A stretch of 15,278 nucleotides of DNA from JBAXRT01 sp037131065 (GTDB taxonomy: Bacteria; Bacteroidota; Bacteroidia; Bacteroidales; FEN-979), in contig JBAXRT010000067.1 in the NCBI GenBank assembly GCA_037131065.1, positions 1 through 15,278 of the forward strand, in the 5' to 3' direction. Below, in pieces: positions 5,950-14,083 of the stretch. Every line of letters begins with the position of its first letter. Positions within the stretch are counted from its first letter, which is position 1. Both the position numbers and the translations under genes were made by a program. The notes under the pieces were generated by a model. It made no database searches and was not told the DNA's origin. It saw nothing but the letters and a program-made list of their open reading frames with translations.

Positions 5950-7284
5950 ATGCTGGCCGGTTTCAAAAAATTCATCCGTAAGGAAACGCTCTTCCGTCGT
6001 GAAGACAGGATCCTCCTGGCTGTGAGCGGCGGTCTCGATTCCGTCGTCATGACTGATCTTTTTCATCAATCCGGGCTCAAATTCGCCATTGCACACTGCA
6101 ATTTCAAACTGAGGGGAAAGGAATCGGATCGGGATGAAAGGTTTGTCATGAAATTGGCGAAAAGATATGAAGTCCCGTTTTTCGTCCAGTCCTTCCCAAC
6201 CAAAGATTACTCAAAAAATATGGGGATTTCCGTCCAGATGGCGGCCAGGGAACTCAGGTATGCCTGGTTTGAAGAGATCCTTGTGAGCCAGGGTTACCGC
6301 TATGTTGCGACAGCCCACCACCTCGACGACCAGGCTGAGACCTTCTTCATCAACCTCCTCCGCGGAACAGGAATCTCGGGATTACACGGGATCCTTCCGA
6401 AGCAGGGTAGCGTGATCAGACCAATGCTGTTTACAGGGCGGGATGAGATCATGAAGTTCGCCGGGCTGAATCATGTTACATACCGCGAAGATAGTTCCAA
6501 CAGGTCGGACAAATACCTGAGAAACCGGATCCGAAGGCAGGTCATCCCCTTGCTGAAAAAGATAAACCCGGATTTTCCCTCGGCGATCAAAGAGACCATC
6601 ATGCACCTCAGGGAATTCGAGGAGATCGGAAACAACTCCGTCGAGGAGATCAGGAAAAGGATCACAAGGAAAGAAAAAAACGGGATCCTCATCGATATAG
6701 ATGCTTTAAGGAAACTTACCCCACAGGGTACGTTTGCATGGGAACTGCTTTCACCTTTCGGCTTCAACAAAAGCGTGACCGATGATATCCTTGCCTCCCT
6801 CGGCAGGAACCCGGGTAAGATCTTCTTTTCCCCGACCCATCGTCTTACACGCGACAGGGAAACCCTGATACTTGAAACCATCGAAAAGGATAAAGCAATT
6901 CGAAATTATGCAGTCGGTGATTTCATTTCCACAAAAAAAATATCCGTTCCCATTCCGCTGATCTTCAGAAAAATTAAAAAGAGTAAAGAAACTGTAATAC
7001 CCACTTCAAGGAGAGAAGCGAGCCTTGATCTCGGCAAGATCATTTTCCCTCTGATCATCAGGAGATGGGAGCCGGGTGATTCCTTCCATCCCTTCGGCAT
7101 GGAGAGAAAGAAAAAAATATCCCGCTTTTTTATTGACGAAAAATTTTCGCTTCCCAACAAGGAGAAGACCTGGCTGTTATGCTCGGGAGAGAAGATCTTA
7201 TGGGTGATCGGCCACAGGATCGATCACAGGTTCCGCGTCACCTCACATACCAGCTTGGTTCTGAGAATAACCTCCTCGGGATAA
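5950..7284 (+). CDS. tilS: tRNA(Ile)-lysidine synthetase TilS
   Basis: ATP-dependent enzyme that converts C34 of the tRNA-Ile CAU anticodon to lysidine, so that the tRNA reads AUA and is charged with isoleucine; essential in most bacteria and cytosolic. The N-type PP-loop is SGGLDS at 26-31. It is followed by AHCNFKLRG (48-56), HHLDDQAET (123-131), GTGISGLHGI (139-148), RPML (157-160) and EDSSN...RNRIR (180-195), all signatures of the family. The C-terminal domain carries RRWEPGDSFHPFGM and KKISRFFIDEK, the TilS_C pattern. At 444 residues it is full length. I chose ATG 5950 because the frame upstream runs into the palindrome with only a TTG at 5899, and because a -7 box would otherwise lie inside the coding region. 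No operon partner is tightly linked; dsbD starts 70 bp downstream behind its own promoter box. Confidence 0.96.
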   Translation: MLAGFKKFIRKETLFRREDRILLAVSGGLDSVVMTDLFHQSGLKFAIAHCNFKLRGKESDRDERFVMKLAKRYEVPFFVQSFPTKDYSKNMGISVQMAARELRYAWFEEILVSQGYRYVATAHHLDDQAETFFINLLRGTGISGLHGILPKQGSVIRPMLFTGRDEIMKFAGLNHVTYREDSSNRSDKYLRNRIRRQVIPLLKKINPDFPSAIKETIMHLREFEEIGNNSVEEIRKRITRKEKNGILIDIDALRKLTPQGTFAWELLSPFGFNKSVTDDILASLGRNPGKIFFSPTHRLTRDRETLILETIEKDKAIRNYAVGDFISTKKISVPIPLIFRKIKKSKETVIPTSRREASLDLGKIIFPLIIRRWEPGDSFHPFGMERKKKISRFFIDEKFSLPNKEKTWLLCSGEKILWVIGHRIDHRFRVTSHTSLVLRITSSG

Positions 7285-7318
7285 AACCCTAACACCTTTC
7301 TCATTCAGGAAAAAACCA

Positions 7319-7326
7319 TATTTTTG
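7319..7326 (+). promoter_or_regulatory. Bacteroidota -7 box (TATTTTTG) for dsbD
   Basis: A perfect TAnnTTTG match 28 bp before the dsbD ATG, in the 70-bp gap after tilS. It suggests that dsbD has its own promoter. There is no evident terminator after tilS, so read-through is also possible. Confidence 0.5.
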
Positions 7327-7354
7327 CAACACAATTTGCCTAACTCCCTCTTTC

Positions 7355-9442
7355 ATGATGCGCAAGACTATCATTTTTCTTCTCATTGCCGGATTCTTAC
7401 CACTATTTATACAATCCCAGGTACTGAATCCGGTGAAATGGTCATTCAAGGTAAAGCAAACCCAACCGGACGAAGCAACCCTGCTTCTCACCGCAACGAT
7501 AGATAATAACTGGCATCTATATTCACAGGATATTCCTCCCAAAGGCCCTGTACCAACCACCTTTACCTTCACACCAGGTTCCGGTTACAAGTTGATCGGA
7601 AATGTCACGGAACCGAAAGCCATCGAGGAGAACGACCCGAATTTTAACATGACCCTGAAATTCTTTGCAGAGGAGGTTGTTTTCAAACAAAAGATCAAGA
7701 TTCTCTCCAGGAAGGATTTTACGATCAAAGGAATTCTGGAATTCATGTGTTGTGACGACAAACAGTGCATTCCCCCGGAAGAGGTGGAATTCAGTTTTGA
7801 TATCAAAGTGAATCCCGTTACGAACGTAACGAACGTAACGGTCGAGACGGTCGAGACAGTCGAGACGGCCGAGACAATCCGGGCTGCAGTGGTAAAAAAA
7901 GCCGATTCGGTACAGAAAAAAGCCAATGATATCTTTCTTCGTGCCACAGAGGCAGACACCGCAGCAAAAAAATCACTGCTCTGGTTTTTCTTCATTTCAT
8001 TTCTTGCCGGATTGATGGCAATCATTACCCCATGCGTATTCCCGATGATCCCGATGACCGTCACCTTCTTCATGCATGATACCACCAGCAAGAGCAAAGC
8101 CCGCTTTGAAGCCATCGTTTACGGGCTCTCGATCGTACTGATCTACACGGTGATCGGAACCATCGTAGCCGTCACCCTCGGCGCTAATTTCGCCAACTTC
8201 CTAAGCACCCACTGGATCCCGAACGTTTTTTTCTTCCTGATATTCGTTGTGTTTGCAGCCTCTTTTCTGGGTATGTTCGAGATCACACTGCCTGGCTGGC
8301 TGGTGAACAAAGCTGATAAAAAGGCTGACAAGGGTGGTTATTCAGGTGCCTTCTTTATGGCATTCACCCTGGTACTGGTCTCCTTCTCCTGCACGGGTCC
8401 CATCGTCGGGGCCATCCTGGTCCAGTCGGCGGGAGGCGCCCTGCTTACTCCCATCATCGGTATGCTCGGTTTCTCCCTGGCCTTTGCCCTCCCCTTTGCC
8501 CTCTTTGCCTTCTTCCCGTCGTGGCTTGCAGGCTTGCCGAAATCGGGCGGCTGGCTCAACTCGGTCAAGGTTGTTCTCGGATTCCTGGAACTGGCCCTTG
8601 GTCTCAAATTCCTGAGCATCGCCGACCAGACCTATCACTGGGGGATCCTCGACCGGGAGGTCTATCTCGCTTTCTGGATCGTGATCTTCACCCTGATGGG
8701 ATTCTATCTGCTTGGCAAACTTAAATTCCATCACGATACCGACATGCCTTACATCAGTGTTCCAAGGATCACCCTTGCGATCATCACCTTTGCTTTCGTG
8801 GTCTATATGATCCCCGGCATGTGGGGTGCCCCGCTCAAGGCGCTCTCGGGCTATCTGCCTCCGCAGACATCGATGGATTTTGACCTGGAGGCCATCATCC
8901 AGAAACAGGTCACTCAGGCAGGCTCCGGCGGCGACAAGACAACTCCGGATAGTGCTCTCTGCGGCAAACCTAAGTATGCCGATTTTCTTCATCTTCCGCA
9001 TGGGCTGCAAGGATATTTCGATTACAACCAGGCCCTCGAATGCGCAAAGAAACTGAACAAGCCCCTCTTCATTGACTTCACCGGCCACGGCTGCGTCAAC
9101 TGCCGTGAAATGGAGGCCAATGTCTGGTCAGATCCCCAGGTTCTGAAGTTGCTCCGGGAAAAATTTATTGTCACCGCCCTTTATGTGGACGACAAGACAG
9201 AACTTCCTGAAAACGAATGGATCACTTCAAAATACGACGGGAAGGTCAAAAAGACGATAGGAAGGAAATATGCCGATTTCCAGATCTCCCGCTTCAATGT
9301 AAACTCACAGCCCTACTATGTTCTCCTCGATACCGCGGGGAATATGCTGACCACACCCCGGGCCTATGACAAGGACATCGATGCTTTTGTAAAATTTCTT
9401 GAAACCGGGCTGGCCGCCTTCGGCAAACAACAGGGAAAATAA
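7355..9442 (+). CDS. dsbD: Thiol:disulfide interchange protein DsbD
   Basis: Inner-membrane protein that passes electrons from cytoplasmic thioredoxin to periplasmic thiol proteins, serving disulfide isomerisation and cytochrome c maturation. Residues 1-21 are a signal peptide. The periplasmic N-domain (about 22-153) has MCCDDKQCIPP (131-141); C133/C138 are the likely redox pair, with an extra C132. A repeat-derived linker at 155-174 follows. The membrane domain (about 208-500) carries ITPCVFP (C227) and SFSCTGP (C346), the pair that relays electrons. The C-terminal thioredoxin-like domain has GHGCVNCREME with C580 and C583. The length of 695 is somewhat above the 565 of E. coli DsbD but usual for Bacteroidota. 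ATG 7355 or the next codon could be the start. All three redox centres are intact. Confidence 0.96.
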   Translation: MMRKTIIFLLIAGFLPLFIQSQVLNPVKWSFKVKQTQPDEATLLLTATIDNNWHLYSQDIPPKGPVPTTFTFTPGSGYKLIGNVTEPKAIEENDPNFNMTLKFFAEEVVFKQKIKILSRKDFTIKGILEFMCCDDKQCIPPEEVEFSFDIKVNPVTNVTNVTVETVETVETAETIRAAVVKKADSVQKKANDIFLRATEADTAAKKSLLWFFFISFLAGLMAIITPCVFPMIPMTVTFFMHDTTSKSKARFEAIVYGLSIVLIYTVIGTIVAVTLGANFANFLSTHWIPNVFFFLIFVVFAASFLGMFEITLPGWLVNKADKKADKGGYSGAFFMAFTLVLVSFSCTGPIVGAILVQSAGGALLTPIIGMLGFSLAFALPFALFAFFPSWLAGLPKSGGWLNSVKVVLGFLELALGLKFLSIADQTYHWGILDREVYLAFWIVIFTLMGFYLLGKLKFHHDTDMPYISVPRITLAIITFAFVVYMIPGMWGAPLKALSGYLPPQTSMDFDLEAIIQKQVTQAGSGGDKTTPDSALCGKPKYADFLHLPHGLQGYFDYNQALECAKKLNKPLFIDFTGHGCVNCREMEANVWSDPQVLKLLREKFIVTALYVDDKTELPENEWITSKYDGKVKKTIGRKYADFQISRFNVNSQPYYVLLDTAGNMLTTPRAYDKDIDAFVKFLETGLAAFGKQQGK
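7817..7876 (+). repeat. In-frame 9-bp tandem repeats in the dsbD linker
   Basis: GTTACGAAC, GTAACGAAC and a partial GTAACG (7817-7840) encode VTN VTN VT. Then GTCGAGACG, GTCGAGACA, GTCGAGACG and GCCGAGACA (7841-7876) encode VET VET VET AET. Both units are nine bases, so reading frame is kept when copies are gained or lost. They lie between the periplasmic N-domain and the first membrane helix. Confidence 0.9.
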
Positions 9443-9445
9443 GGG

Positions 9446-9487
9446 AGTCCTCAGTCGGCAGTCGGCAGTCTGCAGTCCGCAGTCTTC
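9446..9487 (+). repeat. Heptanucleotide array, unit AGTCNNC (six copies)
   Basis: The six contiguous 7-bp units are AGTCCTC, AGTCGGC, AGTCGGC, AGTCTGC, AGTCCGC and AGTCTTC. They begin four bases after the dsbD stop. The AGTC core and the last C are constant while positions 5 and 6 vary. Confidence 0.9.
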
Positions 9488-9500
9488 ACCGCCTCACCAC

Positions 9501-9542
9501 TCGTCACTCGTCACTCGTCACTCGTCACTCGTCACTCGTCAC
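9501..9542 (+). repeat. Heptanucleotide array, unit TCGTCAC (six exact copies)
   Basis: Six identical 7-bp units run from 9501 to 9542. The last copy includes 9539-9541 (TCA), which on the minus strand is the TGA stop codon of the peptidase gene. The same unit, slightly varied, recurs at 14018-14045 in the odhA-odhB gap. Confidence 0.95.
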
Positions 9543-10918
9543 TTAGTAACAGCCGTCATCTCCGCATAGTACTTATAGAACCATACCACCGTCTCAATCC
9601 CTTTGAAGAAATTTTCGAGAGGGAAGTTTTCGTTGGGCGAATGACAGGCATCCGATTCGAGTCCGAACCCGAGAAGTATTGATTTTACACCGAGAATCTG
9701 TTCGAAGCGTGGAATGATCGGGATACTGCCTCCGCTTCTGACGGGCACAGGTTTTTTTCCAAAGACTTGTTCCACGGCCCTGCTGGCGGCCATGTAGCCG
9801 ATGGTATTGATGGGAGAAACATACGGATGTCCACCGTGCAGAGAATCTACCTTCACTTTGACACTTTCCGGTGCAATGGAGCGGAAGTATTTTTCAAAAA
9901 GCCCGCTGATCTGATGATAATCCTGGTTAGGAACAAGCCGCATGGAGATCTTTGCATAGGCCTTTGAAGGGAGAACGGTTTTTGTCCCTTCACCGAGATA
10001 CCCGCTCCACATGCCGTTCACATCGAGCGTGGGACGGATCCCGGTACGTTCCTTGGTGGTAAATCCGGACTCGCCGGAAAGTTCCTGCACATCAATCCGT
10101 TTTTTATATTCCACTTCGTTGAAAGGGGCTTTCGCCATTTCATCCCTTTCGGTTCGTGTGATCTCAATCACGTCATCGTAGAAGCCGGGAATGGTAATCT
10201 TTCCATTTTCATCGATAAGGGATGCTATCATCTTCGACAGTACATTGGCTGGGTTGGAGACAGCCCCTCCAAAAAGACCTGAGTGAAGATCGATGTTCGG
10301 ACCTGTCACCTCCACCTGCATATAGGCCAGTCCGCGCAATCCCACGGTCACCGAAGGGCAGTCAATTCCGATCATTCCGGTATCTGAGACCAGTATAAGA
10401 TCGGAGCGCAGCATGTCACGGTAGGTTTCACAGAAGGTCCCGATGTGTTCGGATCCAACCTCCTCCTCCCCTTCGATCATGAATTTAACATTGCAGGGAA
10501 GGGTTTTGGTATGAACCAGCAGTTCAAATGCTTTCGCCTGGATGAACGACTGGCCCTTGTCATCATCAGCCCCGCGGGCAAAGATCTTTCCATCCCGGAT
10601 CTCGGGTTTAAAGGGAGAAGAGATCCACTGGTCAACAGGGTCGACCGGCATCACATCATAATGGGCATAGATCAACACAGTAGGCAATGCGGGATCAATG
10701 ATCTTCTCTGCATAAACGATCGGATTGCCCTCGGTTGTGAAGATCTCTGCCTTGTCGGCTCCTGACTCCCGGAGGATCTTTCTCCAGTATTCGGCGGCCC
10801 TGACCATATCTTCCTTATGATCTGCCTCTGAACTGACTGAAGGGATCCGGATAAGTCCGAATAATTCCTGGAGAAACCGGTCCCTGTTATTTTCAATGTA
10901 TTCCCTGATATATTCCAT
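9539..10918 (-). CDS. M20-family metallodipeptidase
   Basis: Zinc-dependent exo-peptidase of the M20 family (CNDP/PepV/DapE-like clade), probably a cytosolic dipeptidase completing peptide breakdown. The metal-binding set is complete: AHYDVMPVDP gives H86 and D88, GADDDKGQ the bridging D119, EGEEEVGS (149-156) the catalytic/metal glutamates E152/E153, VSDTG D179, and ACHSPNE near the C-terminus H426. The lid/dimerisation domain contains the typical GLRGLAYMQVEVTGPNIDLHSG (193-214). Length is 459 residues. I chose ATG 10918 because family proteins start with a helix like MEYIREYIENNRDRF, and because the frame upstream would run across the intergenic region into the divergent gene. There is no signal peptide. 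The gene converges with dsbD and its stop codon lies in a heptamer array. The exact substrate cannot be told from sequence. Confidence 0.93.
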   Translation of the reverse strand: MEYIREYIENNRDRFLQELFGLIRIPSVSSEADHKEDMVRAAEYWRKILRESGADKAEIFTTEGNPIVYAEKIIDPALPTVLIYAHYDVMPVDPVDQWISSPFKPEIRDGKIFARGADDDKGQSFIQAKAFELLVHTKTLPCNVKFMIEGEEEVGSEHIGTFCETYRDMLRSDLILVSDTGMIGIDCPSVTVGLRGLAYMQVEVTGPNIDLHSGLFGGAVSNPANVLSKMIASLIDENGKITIPGFYDDVIEITRTERDEMAKAPFNEVEYKKRIDVQELSGESGFTTKERTGIRPTLDVNGMWSGYLGEGTKTVLPSKAYAKISMRLVPNQDYHQISGLFEKYFRSIAPESVKVKVDSLHGGHPYVSPINTIGYMAASRAVEQVFGKKPVPVRSGGSIPIIPRFEQILGVKSILLGFGLESDACHSPNENFPLENFFKGIETVVWFYKYYAEMTAVTK

Positions 10919-11050
10919 AAACAGCGATAATTTCCTTGTATCGTTCGAAAAATATATAACCTGGTTGAGGAAAACAGCCCGAGGGGAAGCCCCGGGCAAT
11001 AATTTTCGGATCAAAATTACCCAAATTTTCATTGCGGACAACTTTGTTCT

Positions 11051-11058
11051 TAAATTTG
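11051..11058 (+). promoter_or_regulatory. Bacteroidota -7 box (TAAATTTG) for odhA
   Basis: A perfect TAnnTTTG match 23 bp before the E1 start codon, with a TTG at 11032-11034 that may be a (slightly close) -33 element. For the divergent peptidase I see only an imperfect box on the minus strand (TATATTTT at 10949-10956). Confidence 0.55.
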
Positions 11059-11081
11059 TGGCGGTACAACCTGAGGCAGAA

Positions 11082-13877
11082 ATGGATAAATTCTCGTATC
11101 TGAACACGATGGATAATTCCGCAATAGAGGAGTTATTTGAAAAATATAAAAGTGATCCTGGTTCCCTTGAGGAGAGCTGGAAGAAGTTCTTCGAGGGGTT
11201 TGAGTTTTGTCAGAAAAATTACAAGGCGGAAGAGGGTGAATCATTCCTTGTGCCTGATGAATTCAGGGTACTGGAACTTATCCAGGCCTACCGTGAACGG
11301 GGGCATCTCTTCACCCGCACCAATCCCGTCAGGACCCGGAGGAAATATACACCGACGCTTGATATTGAAAATTTCGGCCTCAATGGAGAGGCCCTGAACA
11401 AGACTTACCTCGCCGGGAAGGAGATCGGGATCGGGAACGTAAAACTTTCGGTCATCATCGACCACCTGAAACAGACCTATTGCCAGTCGGTCGGGGTGGA
11501 ATACACACACATCAGGCACCCGGAGATCATCCGCTGGTTCCGTGAAAAGATGGAGCCGGGAATGAACACGCCCGCCTTCGCGATTCCCGAAAAGGCGCTG
11601 ATCCTTCGGAAACTCGCCGAAGGGGTGATGTTTGAAAAGTTTGTTCATAAAAAATTTCCGGGTCAGAAAAGTTTTTCCCTCGAGGGAATGGAATCGCTGA
11701 TTCCTGCCCTGGAGGCGGTTCTCCGCCGCGGCGGCGCCCTGGGCATCGAGGAGTTCGTGATGGGGATGGCCCACCGCGGCAGGCTTAATGTACTGGCCAA
11801 CATCATGGACAAACCCTTGTCGGGGATCTTTTCGGAATTCAAGGGGATCGAATATGAAGACGCTGAGTTGCTGGGGGACGTGAAGTACCACCTCGGATAT
11901 TCAAAAAATGTTAAAACGAGAAGCGGCAAGAAAGTCCATGTAACGCTCGCCCCGAATCCGTCGCACCTGGAGGCGGTCGATCCCGTTGCCGAAGGAATAG
12001 TTCGGGCCATCATTGATCACGAATACAAGGGAGATTCAGGTAAGGTTGCCCCGATCCTGATCCACGGGGATGCCTCGGTCTCCGGGCAGGGGATCATTTA
12101 TGAACTGTTGCAAATGGCCGACCTTGAAGGTTTCAGAACGGGAGGAACGATCCACCTGGTGATCAACAACCAGATAGGCTTTACAACGAACTATCTTGAC
12201 GGACGGTCGAGTGTCTATTGTACCGATGTTGCCAAGACGATCCAGGCGCCGGTGTTCCACGTCAATGCCGACGATGCGGAGGCGGTAGTTTATACCGTGA
12301 TGCTGGCCATGGAGTTCCGACAGACTTTTCACAGGGATATTTTCATCGATCTCCTTGGCTACAGGAAATATGGTCATAACGAGAGCGATGAGCCACGTTT
12401 CACACAGCCTGTCCTCTACAAGATCATTGAGGAGCACGCCGATCCTTTGGAGATCTACCTGAAAAAGCTTGAAGATGAAAATATTCTCGGCTCTTTCGAT
12501 GTTACAGGAATCCGGCAGGAGATCACCAAAAACCTTGAGACCGGGTTTGAAAATTCGAAAACGATCACCAAGGGAGATATCACACCATTCCTCGGGAAGC
12601 AATGGGATGAATTTTCCAGGGCAAAACCGAAGGATTTTGATGCCTCTCCTCCAACCGGTATTGAACCGGTTATCCTCCGGGATATTTGTGAAAAACTGAC
12701 CTCCCTTCCTGAAGGAAAATTGTTTTTCCGCAAGATCATCAAACTCCAGGAGGAACGCAGGGCTATGTGCACAGGTCCCGGCTCAAACCCGTCAGGCCGG
12801 CTTGACTGGGCCATGGGAGAGCTCCTTGCCTACGGATCCCTGCTGCTCGAAGGACACCCGGTGAGGCTCTGCGGACAGGATTCACAGCGCGGCACTTTTT
12901 CACACCGCCATGCCGTCCTCACTATTGAAGACTCCGAGGAGAAATTTATTCCCCTTCAGCACCTCTCCGCAGACCAGGCCACATTCACGGTGATCAACTC
13001 CTTTCTCTCCGAATATGGCGTCCTGGGTTTTGAATATGGTTTCTCCCTTGCAACCCCCGGCGGACTTACCCTATGGGAAGCCCAGTTTGGCGACTTCAGC
13101 AACGGAGCACAGGTTATCATTGACCAGTACATCAGCAGCGCCGAGGACAAATGGAAGATCATGAGCGGGCTTGTCCTGCTCCTGCCACATGGCTACGAAG
13201 GACAGGGTCCAGAGCACTCCTCCGCGCGACTGGAAAGGTTCCTCACCCTTTGCGGACATGCCAATATGCAAATCGTCAACTGTACAACCCCGGCAAACTT
13301 CTTCCATGCCCTCCGAAGGCAGCTTAAAAGGAAATTCCGGAAACCACTTGTCGTATTTACCCCGAAAAGCCTTCTCAGGAATCCCTCCTGCACCTCGCCG
13401 GCGGAGGATTTTACCAATGAAGGATTCCTTGAAATGATTGACGATGCGAATGCAGATCCCGAAAAGATCACCAAAGTGGTTCTCTGCAGCGGGAAAGTCT
13501 ATTACGACATCATCGAAGAGCAAAAAAAAGAGAATGTCACCGACGTGGCCATCGTCAGGATGGAACAGATCCATCCCCTTCCGATAAAACAGCTCAAAAC
13601 CATCCGCCAGAGATACAGCAAAGCAAAACACTGGGAATGGGTTCAGGAAGAACCGGTCAACATGGGCGCCTGGCCGTTCATTTCGGCCAACCTCCCCTCG
13701 CTGCACCTCCATTGTACGGCCCGCCCTGCAAGCGGAAGCCCTGCAACAGGCTCATCGGCTCTGCACAAGATCCAGCAGAAACTGATCACCGACAAAGCCC
13801 TGGGGAGATGCACCTGCAACAAGGCCAACAAAAGCTGTCGGCTGGAATGTGCCGAGGACGAGATCCCGGAGATCTGA
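11082..13877 (+). CDS. sucA: 2-oxoglutarate dehydrogenase E1 component (thiamine-dependent)
   Basis: Decarboxylates 2-oxoglutarate with thiamine diphosphate and transfers the succinyl group to the lipoyl arm of E2, in the TCA cycle. The N-terminus (SYLNTMDNSAIEELFEKYKSD, about 5-25) is the family's E2-binding helix. Core motifs are GMAHRGRLNVLAN (228-240), GDVKYHLGYS (265-274), HLEAVDPV (295-302), HGDASVSGQG (328-337), NNQIGFTT (362-369) and GYRKYGHNESDEP (426-438). At 931 residues it is about the size of E. coli SucA (933). ATG 11082 is preferred: it lies 23 bp after a -7 box, whereas the frame further upstream gives a nonsense-like 62-residue extension overlapping the divergent gene's start. 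The tail is unusual: GRCTCNKANKSCRLEC (908-923) has four cysteines. The E2 gene follows after 206 bp. Confidence 0.97.
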   Translation: MDKFSYLNTMDNSAIEELFEKYKSDPGSLEESWKKFFEGFEFCQKNYKAEEGESFLVPDEFRVLELIQAYRERGHLFTRTNPVRTRRKYTPTLDIENFGLNGEALNKTYLAGKEIGIGNVKLSVIIDHLKQTYCQSVGVEYTHIRHPEIIRWFREKMEPGMNTPAFAIPEKALILRKLAEGVMFEKFVHKKFPGQKSFSLEGMESLIPALEAVLRRGGALGIEEFVMGMAHRGRLNVLANIMDKPLSGIFSEFKGIEYEDAELLGDVKYHLGYSKNVKTRSGKKVHVTLAPNPSHLEAVDPVAEGIVRAIIDHEYKGDSGKVAPILIHGDASVSGQGIIYELLQMADLEGFRTGGTIHLVINNQIGFTTNYLDGRSSVYCTDVAKTIQAPVFHVNADDAEAVVYTVMLAMEFRQTFHRDIFIDLLGYRKYGHNESDEPRFTQPVLYKIIEEHADPLEIYLKKLEDENILGSFDVTGIRQEITKNLETGFENSKTITKGDITPFLGKQWDEFSRAKPKDFDASPPTGIEPVILRDICEKLTSLPEGKLFFRKIIKLQEERRAMCTGPGSNPSGRLDWAMGELLAYGSLLLEGHPVRLCGQDSQRGTFSHRHAVLTIEDSEEKFIPLQHLSADQATFTVINSFLSEYGVLGFEYGFSLATPGGLTLWEAQFGDFSNGAQVIIDQYISSAEDKWKIMSGLVLLLPHGYEGQGPEHSSARLERFLTLCGHANMQIVNCTTPANFFHALRRQLKRKFRKPLVVFTPKSLLRNPSCTSPAEDFTNEGFLEMIDDANADPEKITKVVLCSGKVYYDIIEEQKKENVTDVAIVRMEQIHPLPIKQLKTIRQRYSKAKHWEWVQEEPVNMGAWPFISANLPSLHLHCTARPASGSPATGSSALHKIQQKLITDKALGRCTCNKANKSCRLECAEDEIPEI

Positions 13878-13898
13878 GGAATAAACCCTAAATCGTTG

Positions 13899-13906
13899 TA
13901 CCTTTG
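13899..13906 (+). promoter_or_regulatory. Possible -7 box (TACCTTTG) for the E2 gene
   Basis: A perfect TAnnTTTG match 21 bp after the E1 stop codon. If used, the E2 mRNA would have a leader of about 170 nt containing the 8-bp and 7-bp repeats. No -33 element is clear. It has the same core as the tilS box. Confidence 0.4.
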
Positions 13907-13987
13907 TACAGTACTTAAAATACGGGCAACAAAATTTCGATTTTTCCGTATAAACTAACTATTACAATTACAAAGACTCATATAAAC

Positions 13988-14011
13988 CGCGAAGACGCAA
14001 AGACGCTAAAC
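13988..14011 (+). repeat. 8-bp-period array CGCRAAGA (three copies)
   Basis: The three units are CGCGAAGA, CGCAAAGA and CGCTAAAC, starting at 13988, 13996 and 14004. CGCAAAGACGC-type strings recur in Bacteroidota intergenic DNA as far as I recall; I cannot check that here. Confidence 0.6.
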
Positions 14012-14017
14012 CAAAAT

Positions 14018-14045
14018 TCGTCACTCGTCATTCGTCATTCGTAAC
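14018..14045 (+). repeat. Heptanucleotide array, unit TCGTCAY (four copies)
   Basis: The units are TCGTCAC, TCGTCAT, TCGTCAT and TCGTAAC. This is the same unit and the same strand as the exact array at 9501-9542, 4.5 kb away. It ends 38 bp before the E2 start codon. Confidence 0.85.
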
Positions 14046-14083
14046 TTGATTAGTAGCGTGTACAACTTAAATACAAAGTAACA

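Noticed and set aside
8342..9088. 248-codon open frame on the minus strand opposite dsbD
   Set aside because: It is antisense to a well-supported gene with a GC-rich third position. Its composition is highly charged and low in hydrophobics, typical of a shadow frame.
9446..9542. Possible CRISPR array
   Set aside because: The units are 7 bp, contiguous and without spacers. The same holds for the 11-bp arrays at 5300-5456. None resembles the repeat predicted from the tracrRNA.
10896..11081. 62-residue N-terminal extension of the E1 protein
   Set aside because: It overlaps the start of the divergent peptidase gene and the promoter box. The family start (SYLNTMDNS...) is just after ATG 11082.
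10919..11107. 63-residue N-terminal extension of the M20 peptidase
   Set aside because: It would cover the whole intergenic region and the start of odhA. Its composition is not protein-like, and the family N-terminus begins at the Met at 10918.
13071..13712. 213-codon minus-strand frame opposite odhA (others at 11241-11891 and 12036-12602)
   Set aside because: They are antisense shadows of a fully conserved E1 gene, without promoter or recognisable domains.
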